Below, in pieces: positions 8,199-17,596 of a stretch of 25,000 nucleotides of DNA. A model generated the notes under the pieces. That model saw only the letters and a list, made by a program, of their open reading frames with translations, had not been told where the DNA came from and did not search any database. Position 1 is the first letter of the stretch; every line of letters begins with the position of its first letter. Source of the stretch: Mesostigma viride (lineage: Eukaryota > Streptophyta > Mesostigmatophyceae > Mesostigmatales > Mesostigmataceae); the NCBI GenBank assembly GCA_009746045.1, contig RPFO01000196.1:1-25000 (forward strand), written 5' to 3'. The position numbers and the translations under genes are program-made.

Positions 8199-9063
8199 AA
8201 GTAGGCATATTGGGGACCCAGGCAGCCAGTTCGTTATATGTTAAGAGGCGGTAGCAGTCACCGTGGAGAATATACAGGTGGAGAATAGTGGTTACAGGGT
8301 GGGGGGATGTTATGAAGCCTTCATAGGGGTTAGGGCCACTTAAGCATCCAAAGGGGCGATTAAGGGGGTTGAGGTATTTATCATTAAAGAATAGGGGTTG
8401 GCGTGCAACTTCCTCACGTAGTGTGGGGAATAGTAGGTGGTCGGGTTTAAGTGCCATAAAGCCTTGCCATATACGAGCCCAGTACCAAGGAAGACCTCTG
8501 GTGAGCTTCGGGGAGGGGAGGCGAGCAGTAAGCAGTGCGGCTCCAGAGTGCCAGGAAATACAATTGGAGTGATGAGTAAGACGTGAGAGGGTTACACGTG
8601 CCAGAAGACATCCAGGGTGTGTGTTGACACCAATGTGGGCAGAGATGACTTGTTTGGCATACACAGACCATAAACGCCATTGCATATTGTGTAAGCCTAG
8701 TCCTCCAAGAGGCCACGGCATAAAAGACATTGACTCTCGGATCCATCCGTGTACCTGGCGGCTGAGATCGCTTGATTTTTTCCAAACAAAGTTATGCCCC
8801 AGTCGTTGAATAAGAGACACGGTGTGTTCATCCGGTGGGTGGGCCTGACCGAAGTACAGCAGCTTGGAGAACAGCAGCTGGTTCGTGACGAGGACCTTGC
8901 CCCGGAGGCTGAGGCGGTGTACGCCAGCCCAGCGGTTGGCCACCTGTTGTACACCAGTAAGTTTGCCCAGTTGTTGTGATTCGTCGTATAGAAAGGTTTT
9001 GACTTCCAATAACCTCCCTTCGGCTGTCCGACCGATAGCAAAAGGTGTTTTTTAACACCATTT

Positions 9064-9166
9064 TCAGGCGGAGCCAATTTTCGGGAAGCTCCTATTCGGG
9101 CCAGGATGAAGAAAACTCTTGTGCGGGGGCGAGTGCGGGTGTCCGGGCCAATACCGCACTAAAATC
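9064..9166 (+). repeat. Dispersed module, copy 1
   Basis: GGCGGAGCCAATTTTCGG (9067-9084) leads into about 80 bp (GGGAAGCTCCTATTCGG to the GTGCGGGGGCGAGTGCGG block) that recurs inverted at 14858-14930. This copy lacks the 14-bp-IR insert found in copy 2. It abuts the 5' truncation of the LINE ORF2 relic, so it may be the older sequence into which that LINE inserted. Confidence 0.7.
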
Positions 9167-10895
9167 CGACGCGCCCAGACAAGCCGCGCCGGGCCGGCAC
9201 ACGAATTAGCGCGGGAAACAGGGCCGATGGCGTGCATGCTGCCCGGCATACGGGACTTGAGCACATTAATGGCACTTCACCGTGACTACCTAGCACATTG
9301 AGGAATTATTTCTCTGAGAAAAGGAATTACCGGGTGCATTGTTAGTAGGGAACGCGAAGTCAAGCTAGCCCGCCCTTTATTAGTATGGCCACGGAAACGT
9401 AGTGCAGATTTGAGTGCCGGGTGTGTTCTAATATTTAGGCCTTTAGCTAGTGTTGCTATGGTCTCGTCCTAATACCGCTATTACTCCTTGCATGGGTCGC
9501 GCCGGTCTTACAAAAGGCATTTGGATGTTTGCCCAAGGTATAATTGGTCGTAAGGTCCTAAGGTAAGTTAAGACGACGAACCTTTTACGTCCCTGGGATT
9601 CATACCTGTAAGCTTAAGAGTATTGTCAAGCCTGGTCTTTACTAGTCACAATAAAAGCAAGCTAAGCTTTTTTCTCCTCCTGAAACCCGTTGGGCGTGGT
9701 CGACTAATGACGGAAGACATAATGGATGTACGCTTACCTGAGAACGGGCGTTTTCTCGTCTGAAAGCGCTGGGTCATACCAGCCCCACTTTTTCGCTCCC
9801 CTCCTGATCGACCATCCTGCATTATGCCTCCCCCCCCCCCCCCCCCCCACACACAACCCGACCCTGCTTCCATCTCTCGTCTTCTATGCTTACCATGCCT
9901 TGCCTGCACATACGTCGCTGTAAATTTCCAAGAAATCATCTTATGAAATTGTCGGGAAAGGCAACAGAGCGCTGTAACAATGCGTGCCTTTCCTATATGG
10001 CTTTCTGCATATCAACTTGGTTGTATATCTCGTGAGTGAAAGTGAAGGATTTCATATATAGCATAATGTGTCGCATGTGATAATGGTAGTGATGTGTCAT
10101 TTGTTGTAATGCTTTGTGCGTACATGTGTTAGGGTAATACTAGACTATAATTTAGTGGATTGAAATAGTGTACATTGCTACTACATCTCGCGATTGGCTT
10201 TTGGGACATGCGGCCCGTGATGCCAGGATGGCAGTATATACAAAAATGTAGACCATTATACAACGAGATGAACACCATTTATGTGCCTTCTATAGTATGT
10301 GCATGCAACTTTGTTGCCACATGTCACGCCTAGACATGGTGGTCCATGGTGAGGCTGAGCCTTTTAGGCCTAATTGGTTACAAGTTCGACATGCCGGCCG
10401 TAGCCATGTGCAGGATTGACCCGGCCGAGTGCTTGTGTGTGTCAATGACCCCCACGCCTGTTTGGGACCGGTCAGGTAGCTTCGCTTGATATTGCTAGCC
10501 ATTTCGGGGCAATTGTTATACCGTAGCTGTTGGTAAAGAATTGGTGCATTCAGGGTGGACTCACACTCATGGTCGCACTCATGGTCGCTAAATGATCGCT
10601 ATGGGTTTACATTGTGCTCAGACTATTCTACACTCATCTAAGACTATTGTACACCCATCATCTCACCCTCAAGTGTATTTGTTGCACATCCTTCATGTGT
10701 AGCCATCATGTAGGCCCCTTTATTCCCAAGTCCCACTGAGAACTTATGCCCGCGTGACGCAATCTAAGTGAAAAAAATAATTGAAAACCAATACGTACCC
10801 TTTGTAAAGCCTGTTGATGAATAATAATGCGGTGACCGCCCCCAACCATTGCAGCCATGGGATGAAACTAGGTGAATTTAGTGAATGCGTCACTC
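9167..10895. other. 1.7-kb stretch without recognised genes
   Basis: No convincing ORF, RNA gene or element was found. It has a poly-C run at 9832-9848, a 12-bp tandem duplication CACTCATGGTCG near 10562-10585, and AT-rich blocks. The sequence at 10749-10770 (CCCGCGTGACGCAATCTAAG) resembles 12529-12549, a diverged direct repeat outside the retroposon cluster. Confidence 0.5.
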
Positions 10896-11208
10896 GAGCA
10901 TACATAATTAAATTAAATTAAATTATAACATTTTGTTGTCTCCTTGATAACATGACTCCGTTGGGATATCATGTAGCACATATTCCTTGCTGGATGGATG
11001 GAGGTGGGCAAAGCCGCGAAACCGAGCTAATCTAACTCTAATCTAATCTAATCTAATCTAGAAAACCCTAGCTACTCTACTCAGCAAAGTGCCCCTTCCT
11101 CTTGGGGGGATGGGGGCTTGCCCACAGGGGCTGGCGTGTGAGCCTGGACAATCCTCTTCCACCTCTTCTTGTTCTGCATAGAAGTCCAAGCAAGAGCATA
11201 TACATAAT
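10896..11208 (-). mobile_element. Retroposon copy B1 (TTTAA tail)
   Basis: The minus-strand element 10909-11193 is flanked by near-identical repeats, GAGCATACATAAT (10896-10908) and GAGCATATACATAAT (11194-11208). The 3' tail repeats TTTAA units. A degenerate terminal hairpin (CTCC-GTTG-GGA, 10956-10966) precedes it in the usual place. The sense 5' part has a short frame ending NKKRWKRIVQAHTPAPVGKP then a stop inside GCACTTTGCTGAGTAG, and the preceding CTTCTATGCAG resembles a splice acceptor. Five-base ATCTA repeats lie near 11034-11060. A 22-bp insertion near the tail is described under findings. Confidence 0.7.
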
Positions 11209-11302
11209 GGGTCTTGATAACAAAACAAAACAATAATTACATGTGCTGGCTAGTGACCTCATGAGCATGCTGTGCTAACATGCACACATGAATAGCTGAA
11301 TC

Positions 11303-12098
11303 AATTAATTAATCATCACGCGCATCAGCTTCTTACCCTCATGGGCCTGGTAGGTGAGGTAGAACTGCGTGGGTGCCACCGCCTTCCCCACTCACGGGAC
11401 AAGGCGGCTCCCCCACCAGTCCTACTCACCTTCCCCTCCCCTGAGGATAAGCAGCGGTTCCTCTCTCGTCGCAAGCGGTTGCACGACCTCACCTGGACGC
11501 TGGATGACGACGTCACCCCCGCTCAGCAACAGCAGCGACGCGACCTGTGGCCGGAATACCTCCGCCATAAGCAGGACCCCCAGAAGCCCAAGGTGTACTG
11601 GAGGGGCGGGGACCTCATGATCAACCACAAGATGTGGACGCCCCCAGCGAGCTAGAATAGCAATAGCCCTAGCTTGTAACCATTGGCGTCACTGCCGCTA
11701 AGGCAGCCATGCCTAGAATGTTTGCCTAGCTGTGCCAACACACCTAGTCACGTGCCGCCATAGCACGGTACACAACCAGCCATAGTTGTCTCCTTGATAG
11801 CCTTAGCCTAGTCCTAGTACAGGGCTCCATGCTACGCCCTGGCTATGTTCAGATTACTACCACGCTCCTTGCTATGATATGCTCACATGGGTCTTATTGC
11901 ACCCACAGACTGCCGGATCGTTAGCGTGTCCGTTTAGCTAGCGCGCCCGAATGCAGCTGGGGCATGCCTTTGGCATGAAGAAGGAGACTGGGGGTCTCTG
12001 CCCTTTCTCCTGTAGTGCACACACAGGGATTAAAAGCATTTCGGTGCTCCGTGACTCCCCAACGGGAGCACGAGTTTAATTAATTAATTAATTAATCA
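11303..12098 (+). mobile_element. Retroposon copy C: truncated ORF1 plus full 3' UTR
   Basis: The element is read on the plus strand from about 11316 to 12085. It holds the C-terminal domain of an ORF1-like protein, a 3' UTR of about 400 bp, the hairpin CTCCC-CAAC-GGGAG (12055-12068), and a TTAA-repeat tail. AATTAATTAATCA occurs at both ends (11303-11315, 12086-12098), but this possible target duplication is low complexity. The UTR from about 11731 matches copy A. ORF1 passes directly into the UTR with no ORF2, as in the complete element at 2454-4483. Confidence 0.75.
11317..11655 (+). pseudogene. ORF1-like protein, C-terminal domain only
   Basis: This is a 5'-truncated coding fragment. It aligns residue by residue with the C-terminal half of the ORF1 at 2895-3566: MGLVGEVEL against MGLNGEIEL, LLTFPSPEDKQRFLSRRKRL against LLTFMTPADKISFLRRRKRL, TLDDDVTPAQQQQRRDLWPE against TLDDDLTLAQQQRRRELWPT, and VYWRG against VYWKG. 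The RRM-like first strands are missing. The frame is open upstream to the truncation point, with no start of its own except Met at 11341. The sequence between the two copies has diverged well past a recent duplication, so they represent different families of the same element type. It is probably not expressed. Confidence 0.7.
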
Positions 12099-12218
12099 CG
12101 TGCATGGCTACGTGCAAATTACAAATGTTGCCCCTACTTGAATCTGTGTTGCCGACCCGTACCCCACAACCCATACCCCACCACCCACTGATCACAGAGA
12201 TTTATGCTCATGTGCATT

Positions 12219-12408
12219 CGTGATTGCCCCCCCCCCCCCCAGGAGGACTTCAGGGGCGCTTTGCTGAGTAGAGTAGCTAGGACTTAGTTTAGAGATAGCT
12301 TAGTTAGGTTTCGCGGCTTCGCCTGGACCCCCATCCATCGAGCAAGGGAATACATGCTACACGATCTCCCAACGGAGTCATGTTATAATTTAATTTAATG
12401 CGTGATTG
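12219..12408 (+). mobile_element. Retroposon copy B2 with poly-C 5' junction
   Basis: The 174-bp plus-strand element 12227-12400 is bounded by the 8-bp duplication CGTGATTG (12219-12226 and 12401-12408). It begins with 14 C, then shares the B1 3' end in inverted orientation (GCTTTGCTGAGTAGAGTAGC, TTTCGCGGCTTCGCC), with the terminal hairpin CTCC-CAAC-GGAG at 12366-12377 and a short TTTAA tail. Confidence 0.75.
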
Positions 12409-13278
12409 ATGCGGTTATGTCGATCAAGTTTAATTCATTCATCAAAATATCTAGAGCAGGTTGTGTTGTCCCAATAATTTTGTGAGTTATATCCACTCAA
12501 ACTGTAGCCCCATCCCCAGCTTTCCATACCCGTGACGCAGTCTAGGTGACATTCATTCATACATTACGTGTAGTACGTGTATGGACATTCATTACTTCAT
12601 ACACTTATTAATTACTTGCTTACTTATTCATTAATTAATATACTCACGTTAATCAATTAATCAATTAGTCATACCTCATGCTTCATTATCCACTCAGTTT
12701 CTAGTGACAGGGTTGCAGGTACCACGGCCCAAACCACTATGCTTACCAAATTTGGTAACATGGGGAGCCCACACCGACTGTAGAGCGGTAAGGCCAAATA
12801 TGGAGGGATAAGAACATGGAGAGCTGTATAACCTAGATCATCAGCTAGCACATGAAACACTACTACCTACAATACACATGACATGAAGCCACCATAGCTA
12901 ACAAGCCTGGGCAACGTGACCGACATAAAGGCAGGTGTTTGGTCAGTTAGCTCTTCAGTTTATAGCTCCAAGCTCCACCAATTGCTGGACTCTCACGGAT
13001 TTGTAGCAGTGTCGGCCCGCATGCCTAGTCAACGCCGGCATGAATAATCAGGACTGGAACCTCGGATGATGGCCAATGCTGAGATGTCCGCTGTCTGTGT
13101 CCACACAATCAGACATGCAAGGAGGGCAAAAAATCAACCTAGAAATGACCAACACGCGTGCACACACACACACATGCACGCATGCAAAGGAATGTCAAGC
13201 TATGGGCGAAACATGCTTCTTTCTTTTTGCCTATTCTGTTAACTTGCATGCAAATGTACACGCAAAAAGAAAACTTGG
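12409..13278. other. AT-rich stretch without recognised genes
   Basis: There are degenerate TTAA-rich runs at 12600-12665 and a 63-codon minus frame (12669-12860, starting MFHVLADDLGYTALHV) without a recognised motif. CA repeats lie near 13160. I see nothing that can be annotated. Confidence 0.45.
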
Positions 13279-13549
13279 GTGAGAGGGAGGGAGGAAGGGA
13301 GGGAGGGAGGGAGGGAGGGAGGGAGGGAGGGAGGGAGGGAGGGAGGGAGGGAGGGAGGGAGGGAGGGAGGGAGGGAGGGAGGGAGGGAGGGAGGGAGGGA
13401 GGGAGGGAGGGAGGGAGGGAGGGATCGAGGGAGGGAGGGAGGGAGGGAGGGAGGGAGGGAGGGGGAGGGAGGGAGGGAGGGAGGGAGGGAGGGAGGGAGG
13501 GAGGGAGGGGGAGGGAGGGAGGGAGGGAGGGAGGGAGGGAGGGAGGGAG
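13279..13549. repeat. GGGA tetranucleotide microsatellite
   Basis: About 270 bp of GGGA units, interrupted at about 13425 (GATCGAGG) and by two GGGGGA phase changes. Frames translated through it (EGGR repeats on plus, PPSL repeats on minus) are artefacts. Confidence 0.97.
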
Positions 13550-13919
13550 CTCAGCCTCCAGATTCTTAGGGTCGAGTGCACGTTAACAGCACGCTATTGA
13601 CCGAGTACAGCGGGGTTGTGCCGAACATCTCGAGTGCATCCCCTGGTTGCAGGCTTATTAACCGGCCACTGCCCTTTCTCTACACACATGCGCCACCAAG
13701 CCCCATGGCATGGTGTTAAAATCTCCAGCAAAAATACTGGAATCTAGAAAATAAGGTAGTAAGTAAGCTCTCTAATAATTACCCGCGTTACTTCTTTCTA
13801 GTTACGTGGGTTGAAAGTCACAACAACAAGACATTTTGGATGGCAGACCGCAGGCACCCCTGCACACTTATGCATGACCACATGCCCTACAACGAGAAGA
13901 ACACCGCCTGATTCTGATA

Positions 13920-14226
13920 AGCGGGTTACGATCACACAAGCGGAAAGGAATCATTAGTTCACATTGCAGTGACACTAGGCGCAGGGGCTGTAATAACTTC
14001 GGCTCATAATGTGAACATCGGGAACGGGCCGATAAGGCTGCGTCTTCTCAACGCACATGCTATGCCGGGCGAGGAATGTGATGACGAGTACGGGCTGGCA
14101 AGTGGGGTTGTTCAGCAAGGCGAAACAAGTCTTCATCTTATTATGCGCCACTTGAACAGGAACCCAAATAAGGGTTTTGTGGGCGCAACGCCTCACCTAA
14201 GGCAGACACCCAAACGATGCCGTTGA
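13920..14226 (+). CDS. Hypothetical open frame, 102 codons
   Basis: The frame is open after a stop at about 13919 and runs to 14226 with protein-like composition (LVHIAVTLGAGAVITSAHNV, then PIRLRLLNAHAMPGEECDDE). I do not recognise it. No convincing splice sites or start were seen upstream, and a 73-codon minus frame overlaps it. It may be an exon, a transposon remnant or chance. Confidence 0.2.
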
Positions 14227-14857
14227 CCAACCGCTAGGGAAATCGCGAGAAGGGCCACCCTAGCACACCCTGCCTGCTGCTGTTCAAGCAGCAAATTAAA
14301 TGCTGCCGGGACGGGCCGGCGCGGCCATGAAATGTGCGAATCATGAGCTCGTTGTTGCAGTGGATGTCAACAGCCGGCTCCCCCCCCGCGTCGAGCACGA
14401 AAGGCGAACAGGAATTTGAAAGCAAAAGATTACGGTCACACATAGCAAACCTACCCGCCCCTGCGCAGCTTACAAGTTTATCCCAGGAACTGATCTTAAT
14501 TACAACACATTTCGCCTTTTCGTCGTGCCGATTCAGATGTTGCACACACCGGTAAACCAGTCATCTAGTTACAAGAAGCGTGAAGAGGAATAAATGTAGA
14601 GGGTGCCACGAACTTGAGTGCCAGCGAGCTCGAGTCTGGCGAGTAGCATCACAATTCAACGATGTCCTCCATGGTCGTGACTCGTGACTCGTCGCTCCAA
14701 CTTGTGAAATTTGTGATCTAGGTAAAACCTGTCACAGCTGTTTTTAATTTACGCGCCAAAGCTCGCGCCAAACATGGACACAGGCGCGTAGGGCCGTAGG
14801 CTGGCGCGCAATGCTCCTCGTCGGCGCAGCGCTTTGGGTGCTGAAACTGCAAGTGCG
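14227..14857. other. No recognised gene
   Basis: Overlapping frames of 70-100 codons on both strands (14234-14545 minus, 14334-14555 plus) lack motifs and cannot be told from chance. Confidence 0.4.
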
Positions 14858-15115
14858 GTAGTGCGCCGGACCTCCGCACTCGCCCCCGCACAAGAGTTTT
14901 CTTCATCCTGGCCCGAATAGGAGCTTCCCAATTTTCGGAAGAACCGTTAGGTTCGCCAGAATTGGCGAAGCTTATAAGGCCGTACACGTGACTGACGTGA
15001 GAAAAGTCAGAAAACATAGGAATAGGGGATGGAAATCCGTCAATCCATCCATCCACCGAATTTGTCCCGAATTTGCAAGCATAAGGGTGAGGGTCTTCCG
15101 AAAATTGGCTCCGCC
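14858..15115 (-). repeat. Dispersed module, copy 2, with small IR insert
   Basis: On the minus strand the region 14858-14930 repeats the module at about 9084-9166. The continuation GGCGGAGCCAATTTTCGG is displaced to 15098-15115. Between them lies a segment bounded by a perfect 14-bp inverted repeat, CCAATTTTCGGAAG (14928-14941) and CTTCCGAAAATTGG (15095-15108). Copy 1 has the uninterrupted join. This looks like a MITE-type or fold-back insertion into the module, or a local inverted duplication. Confidence 0.6.
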
Positions 15116-15976
15116 GTAGAGTTTCAACGGGCAAGTTGCAAACACGCACGTTACTTGATAACACCAAAACCCTTAACACCAAAAAGACACCACGCCCGTT
15201 CGGGGCACCCCCCTGGTCCGAGTATCCGATTCGGCAAGCCAAACCGCTATTCGGTACAACCCTAATAACTGCCACCCCGCCCAGCTCCGCGACAATGCAA
15301 TTGACCAACGCCGCGGCCGCACATGAAACGGTGGTGCCAGGTCACTGAACAGCCTGGCATCACACATACAAAGAAACAAAGGCCCACATGCGGCGTGGGT
15401 TTCAACTAACTACAAGAAACAGTACTCGGTGACTGACCATAGATTCCGGCCCTTGGCCGCTATAGACTCTCTGCTGACGCAACACCAACGAAGGGCATCA
15501 TCCAATCATATCCAACTGACTGACTGACTGGCTGGTTGACTGACGGACTGACGCCATCTAATTTTTGAATGAGAGGTTGGCTCGATTCGTATCGGATTCT
15601 CTGCTGCTGACTGCGGCGTGGGACACAACAACTATAACAACAACCACGGTAACAACAAAGTAACCGGCGTGGAAAGCGCACGTGAAACAGGCTTGAGAAG
15701 GAGGCTTCCGCAGGCAGGCGTAAATGAGGCTCGCAGGCCATCATCATTCACGCAGCCCGCAGCCGGCAGACATACGGTCGCAAAAAAACCGCGAACGCGA
15801 GCGCAAAAGCAGCAGTAGCACTTGAAAAACCCTAGCACCCAAATGAATTTTGATGGAATTGGAAAATAATAAATGCTCACTTACCCAAGAAGAACAGTAT
15901 CATTTTTCAGCAGGCTTAGTTCACCATGCATTAATCTTTATGACGTCCAGCGGCGGATTATACTTGATCGATCGAC
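15116..15976. other. Region upstream of the host gene
   Basis: No gene is assigned. There is a GACT-rich run at 15515-15560 and small Asn/Arg-rich frames (15618-15818 plus). The promoter of the plus-strand gene downstream would be expected here, but no motif is clear enough to call. Confidence 0.35.
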
Positions 15977-16177
15977 ATGCCGCTGATTGATCAGATAGCC
16001 CGGCTTTTGTTGGTCGGTTGTTATTATTACAGCCTGTTGAACTGCTTGCTTGGGCATCAGTTCTTCATGCTAGCAAATGCCGCAAGAGACGGAAGCCATC
16101 TCATGGCCAGCTTCGCAGCATCGGCACCTTCCTCCTATGACCATAAGATGGGGGGGGGGCTTGGAATGATGGCGCAG
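15977..16177 (+). CDS. Possible first exon of the matrix-protein gene
   Basis: ATG 15977 opens MPLIDQIARLLLVGCYYYSL, a hydrophobic N-terminus followed by FFMLANAARDG, which could be a signal peptide with an ANA|A cleavage site. The exon would end CAG|GTAATA at 16177. Joining to the acceptor CTCTCCAG|GGT at 16252 gives a 74-bp intron in phase 0, the same phase as the later introns, and reads into GAEYGCGDIV. The alternative is that translation starts at ATG 16186 without this exon. The G9 run (16151-16159) is a possible error site. A signal peptide would suit an extracellular protein. Confidence 0.35.
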
Positions 16178-16185
16178 GTAATATA

Positions 16186-16650
16186 ATGGTAATTAATTCG
16201 TCCGGCGCCGGTGCCGCCGCCGCCGCGGACAGTGTTCGATATTCTCTCCAGGGTGCTGAGTATGGTTGTGGGGACATTGTTACGTATCTGCTTAAATTCA
16301 CGGTTAACGGTGATGATGGGGATGTTCCAGCGACGGCAGAGGTCCAATGCAGCTTTTCAGCGGTGACAACGGGCCAAGGTGGCGTGGCTTATGGCGAGGT
16401 GGTTCGTGTCCAGATGAACTACGAGTTGAAAGTGGCAGGTTGGGACACCAACAATATGAGTGGTGTCAATAAAGCTGCAGGTGGCCTGACCGAGACTGCT
16501 GCAGGGATCGATATCGATCGTTCCATCAAGGATGACAATGGCAGCAAAGTGACCGTCATCAGCAGCGCGCTCTTCCCACATGGCACCTACCTATTTGGCA
16601 ACCCGCGGACAGGAACGAGCGTGGCGGAGAAGATCTCACTTACATTCCAG
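16186..16650 (+). CDS. Extracellular-matrix-type protein, exon with first repeat domain
   Basis: This belongs to one plus-strand gene whose exons end 16650, span 22614-23177 and begin 23608. Each ends on a codon boundary before GTAAG(C/T), and the next begins after CACAG, so all joins are phase 0. It encodes a Val/Thr/Gly-rich beta-sandwich-like segment (DIVTYLLKFTVNGDDG, then VRVQMNYELKVAGWD, ending AEKISLTFQ) that continues smoothly into VDDLETNEVVVVRIDVRL of the next exon. The pattern resembles DUF11-type adhesin repeats, an inference from pattern only. The part before 16252 (Ala-rich SSGAGAAAAAD) may be intron if the upstream exon is used. With the proline-rich region downstream, the likely product is a hydroxyproline-rich wall or matrix glycoprotein. 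Confidence 0.6.
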
Positions 16651-17165
16651 GTAAGCAGTGTAGCTGCAGTGTGTGGACATGCCATACTACTGTTGCGTGC
16701 CTGATTAATTGCATGGAATAATTTTTGGCAGGTATAGCTGCTTGATGGGCTTGATATGCTGCAGCTTAGGATTTTTCGGCATAGCTTGGATTCATTTGTG
16801 TCATGCACCATACTGTAGAATCATGGAATATTATTACGTTGATCACTTGGAGTAGGTGTCCGATATAACTAGAATTTTAGTAGAAAATTCGTCTGACAAA
16901 ATAATGCTGCATCTAATAACGTTAATTTCCCCAGCAAACACTGCGGTGGACCTTCCTTATACAACCAAAATCGTATGCGTCTGGCTGTCGCTAGACACTG
17001 TCCGGAAGAATAAAACATCCCATCATGATGACAGGATCGAGATTGGGTTTGGATGACCACGATGACGAACGTATCAGTATTTTCCACAGCCCGGATAAAT
17101 ATTAATAATGTTTATGCCCAAAACGGGTTCATTCTTCATCTGTCCCTGCATGGTCCTCTATACGA

Positions 17166-17189
17166 AGGACTGAGTCGAACCTCAGTCCT
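17166..17189. other. Perfect 9-bp hairpin in intron
   Basis: AGGACTGAG, loop TCGAAC, CTCAGTCCT. No role can be assigned. Confidence 0.5.
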
Positions 17190-17596
17190 CTAGGGAGAAC
17201 CGAGTTTTTGGCTAGATGACAAGATCCTTGTTGGACATATTTATATTTCCGGGATGATTTGGGGGACAGGAAGTTAGCACCGAAAGATACGGTCAAATTA
17301 CAGGTCAAATTACACGTGGGTACTTTTTTTTCATGCGCGAGCTCCGGAAATGCACCATGCACCTAGCCATGACAGCTGGTGCCCATGCATTTGTGGACGA
17401 CTTAGCTTGTAATACTCAGGGACTAGATTTCATACGTCCCAAATAGATGATGCAGAATAATCTTTAGCTCTGACGCGGGGATGCGATTTACTACTTGGCG
17501 TCAGCAATGCTCAAGATTGCTGGGAAAAAATGCGATCAGACAGGTCGACAGTTCAAGTGATGACTACAATAAATTTCCGGTAGTGTTGTAGTTCAG

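Larger units (their letters stand above)
6461..9057 (-). pseudogene. LINE ORF2 C-terminal part, split by three insertions
   Basis: This is the C-terminal ~630 codons of a non-LTR retrotransposon polyprotein, cut off upstream of the reverse transcriptase YxDD motif. Four coding blocks in sense order are 9055-8199, 8153-7837, 7472-7109 and 6795-6461. The first holds the post-catalytic segment (LSLRGKVLVTNQLLFSKLLY, then WPLGGLGLHN). The last holds the zinc knuckle (CLCTNPTETVEHRFLWC) and a terminal IWTVRNDVVF block, as in zf-RVT LINEs. Removing each insertion with one copy of its duplication restores the frame: YAAW joins AALVQ, NPNLP joins DAAIIW, HPAT joins CLCTN. One defect remains, an extra A in the A4 run at 7236-7239. 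The upstream stop at 9055-9057 marks the 5' truncation. No 3' tail or flanking duplication of this older copy was found. Confidence 0.85.

Noticed and set aside
7483-9057. First reading: one LINE whose ORF2 is followed by the same 3' UTR as the ORF1 element
   Set aside because: The 10-bp duplication CTGGAAGGTT around 7483-7826 and the continuation of ORF2 at 7472 show that this UTR is a separate later insertion, so it does not link ORF1 and ORF2.
10909-12400. A single 1.5-kb DNA transposon with B1 and B2 as inverted ends
   Set aside because: B1 and B2 each have their own target duplications and retroposon-type tails, and differ in length, so they are independent insertions in opposite orientation.
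13158-13586. EGGR-repeat and PPSL-repeat frames
   Set aside because: They are produced by the GGGA microsatellite.
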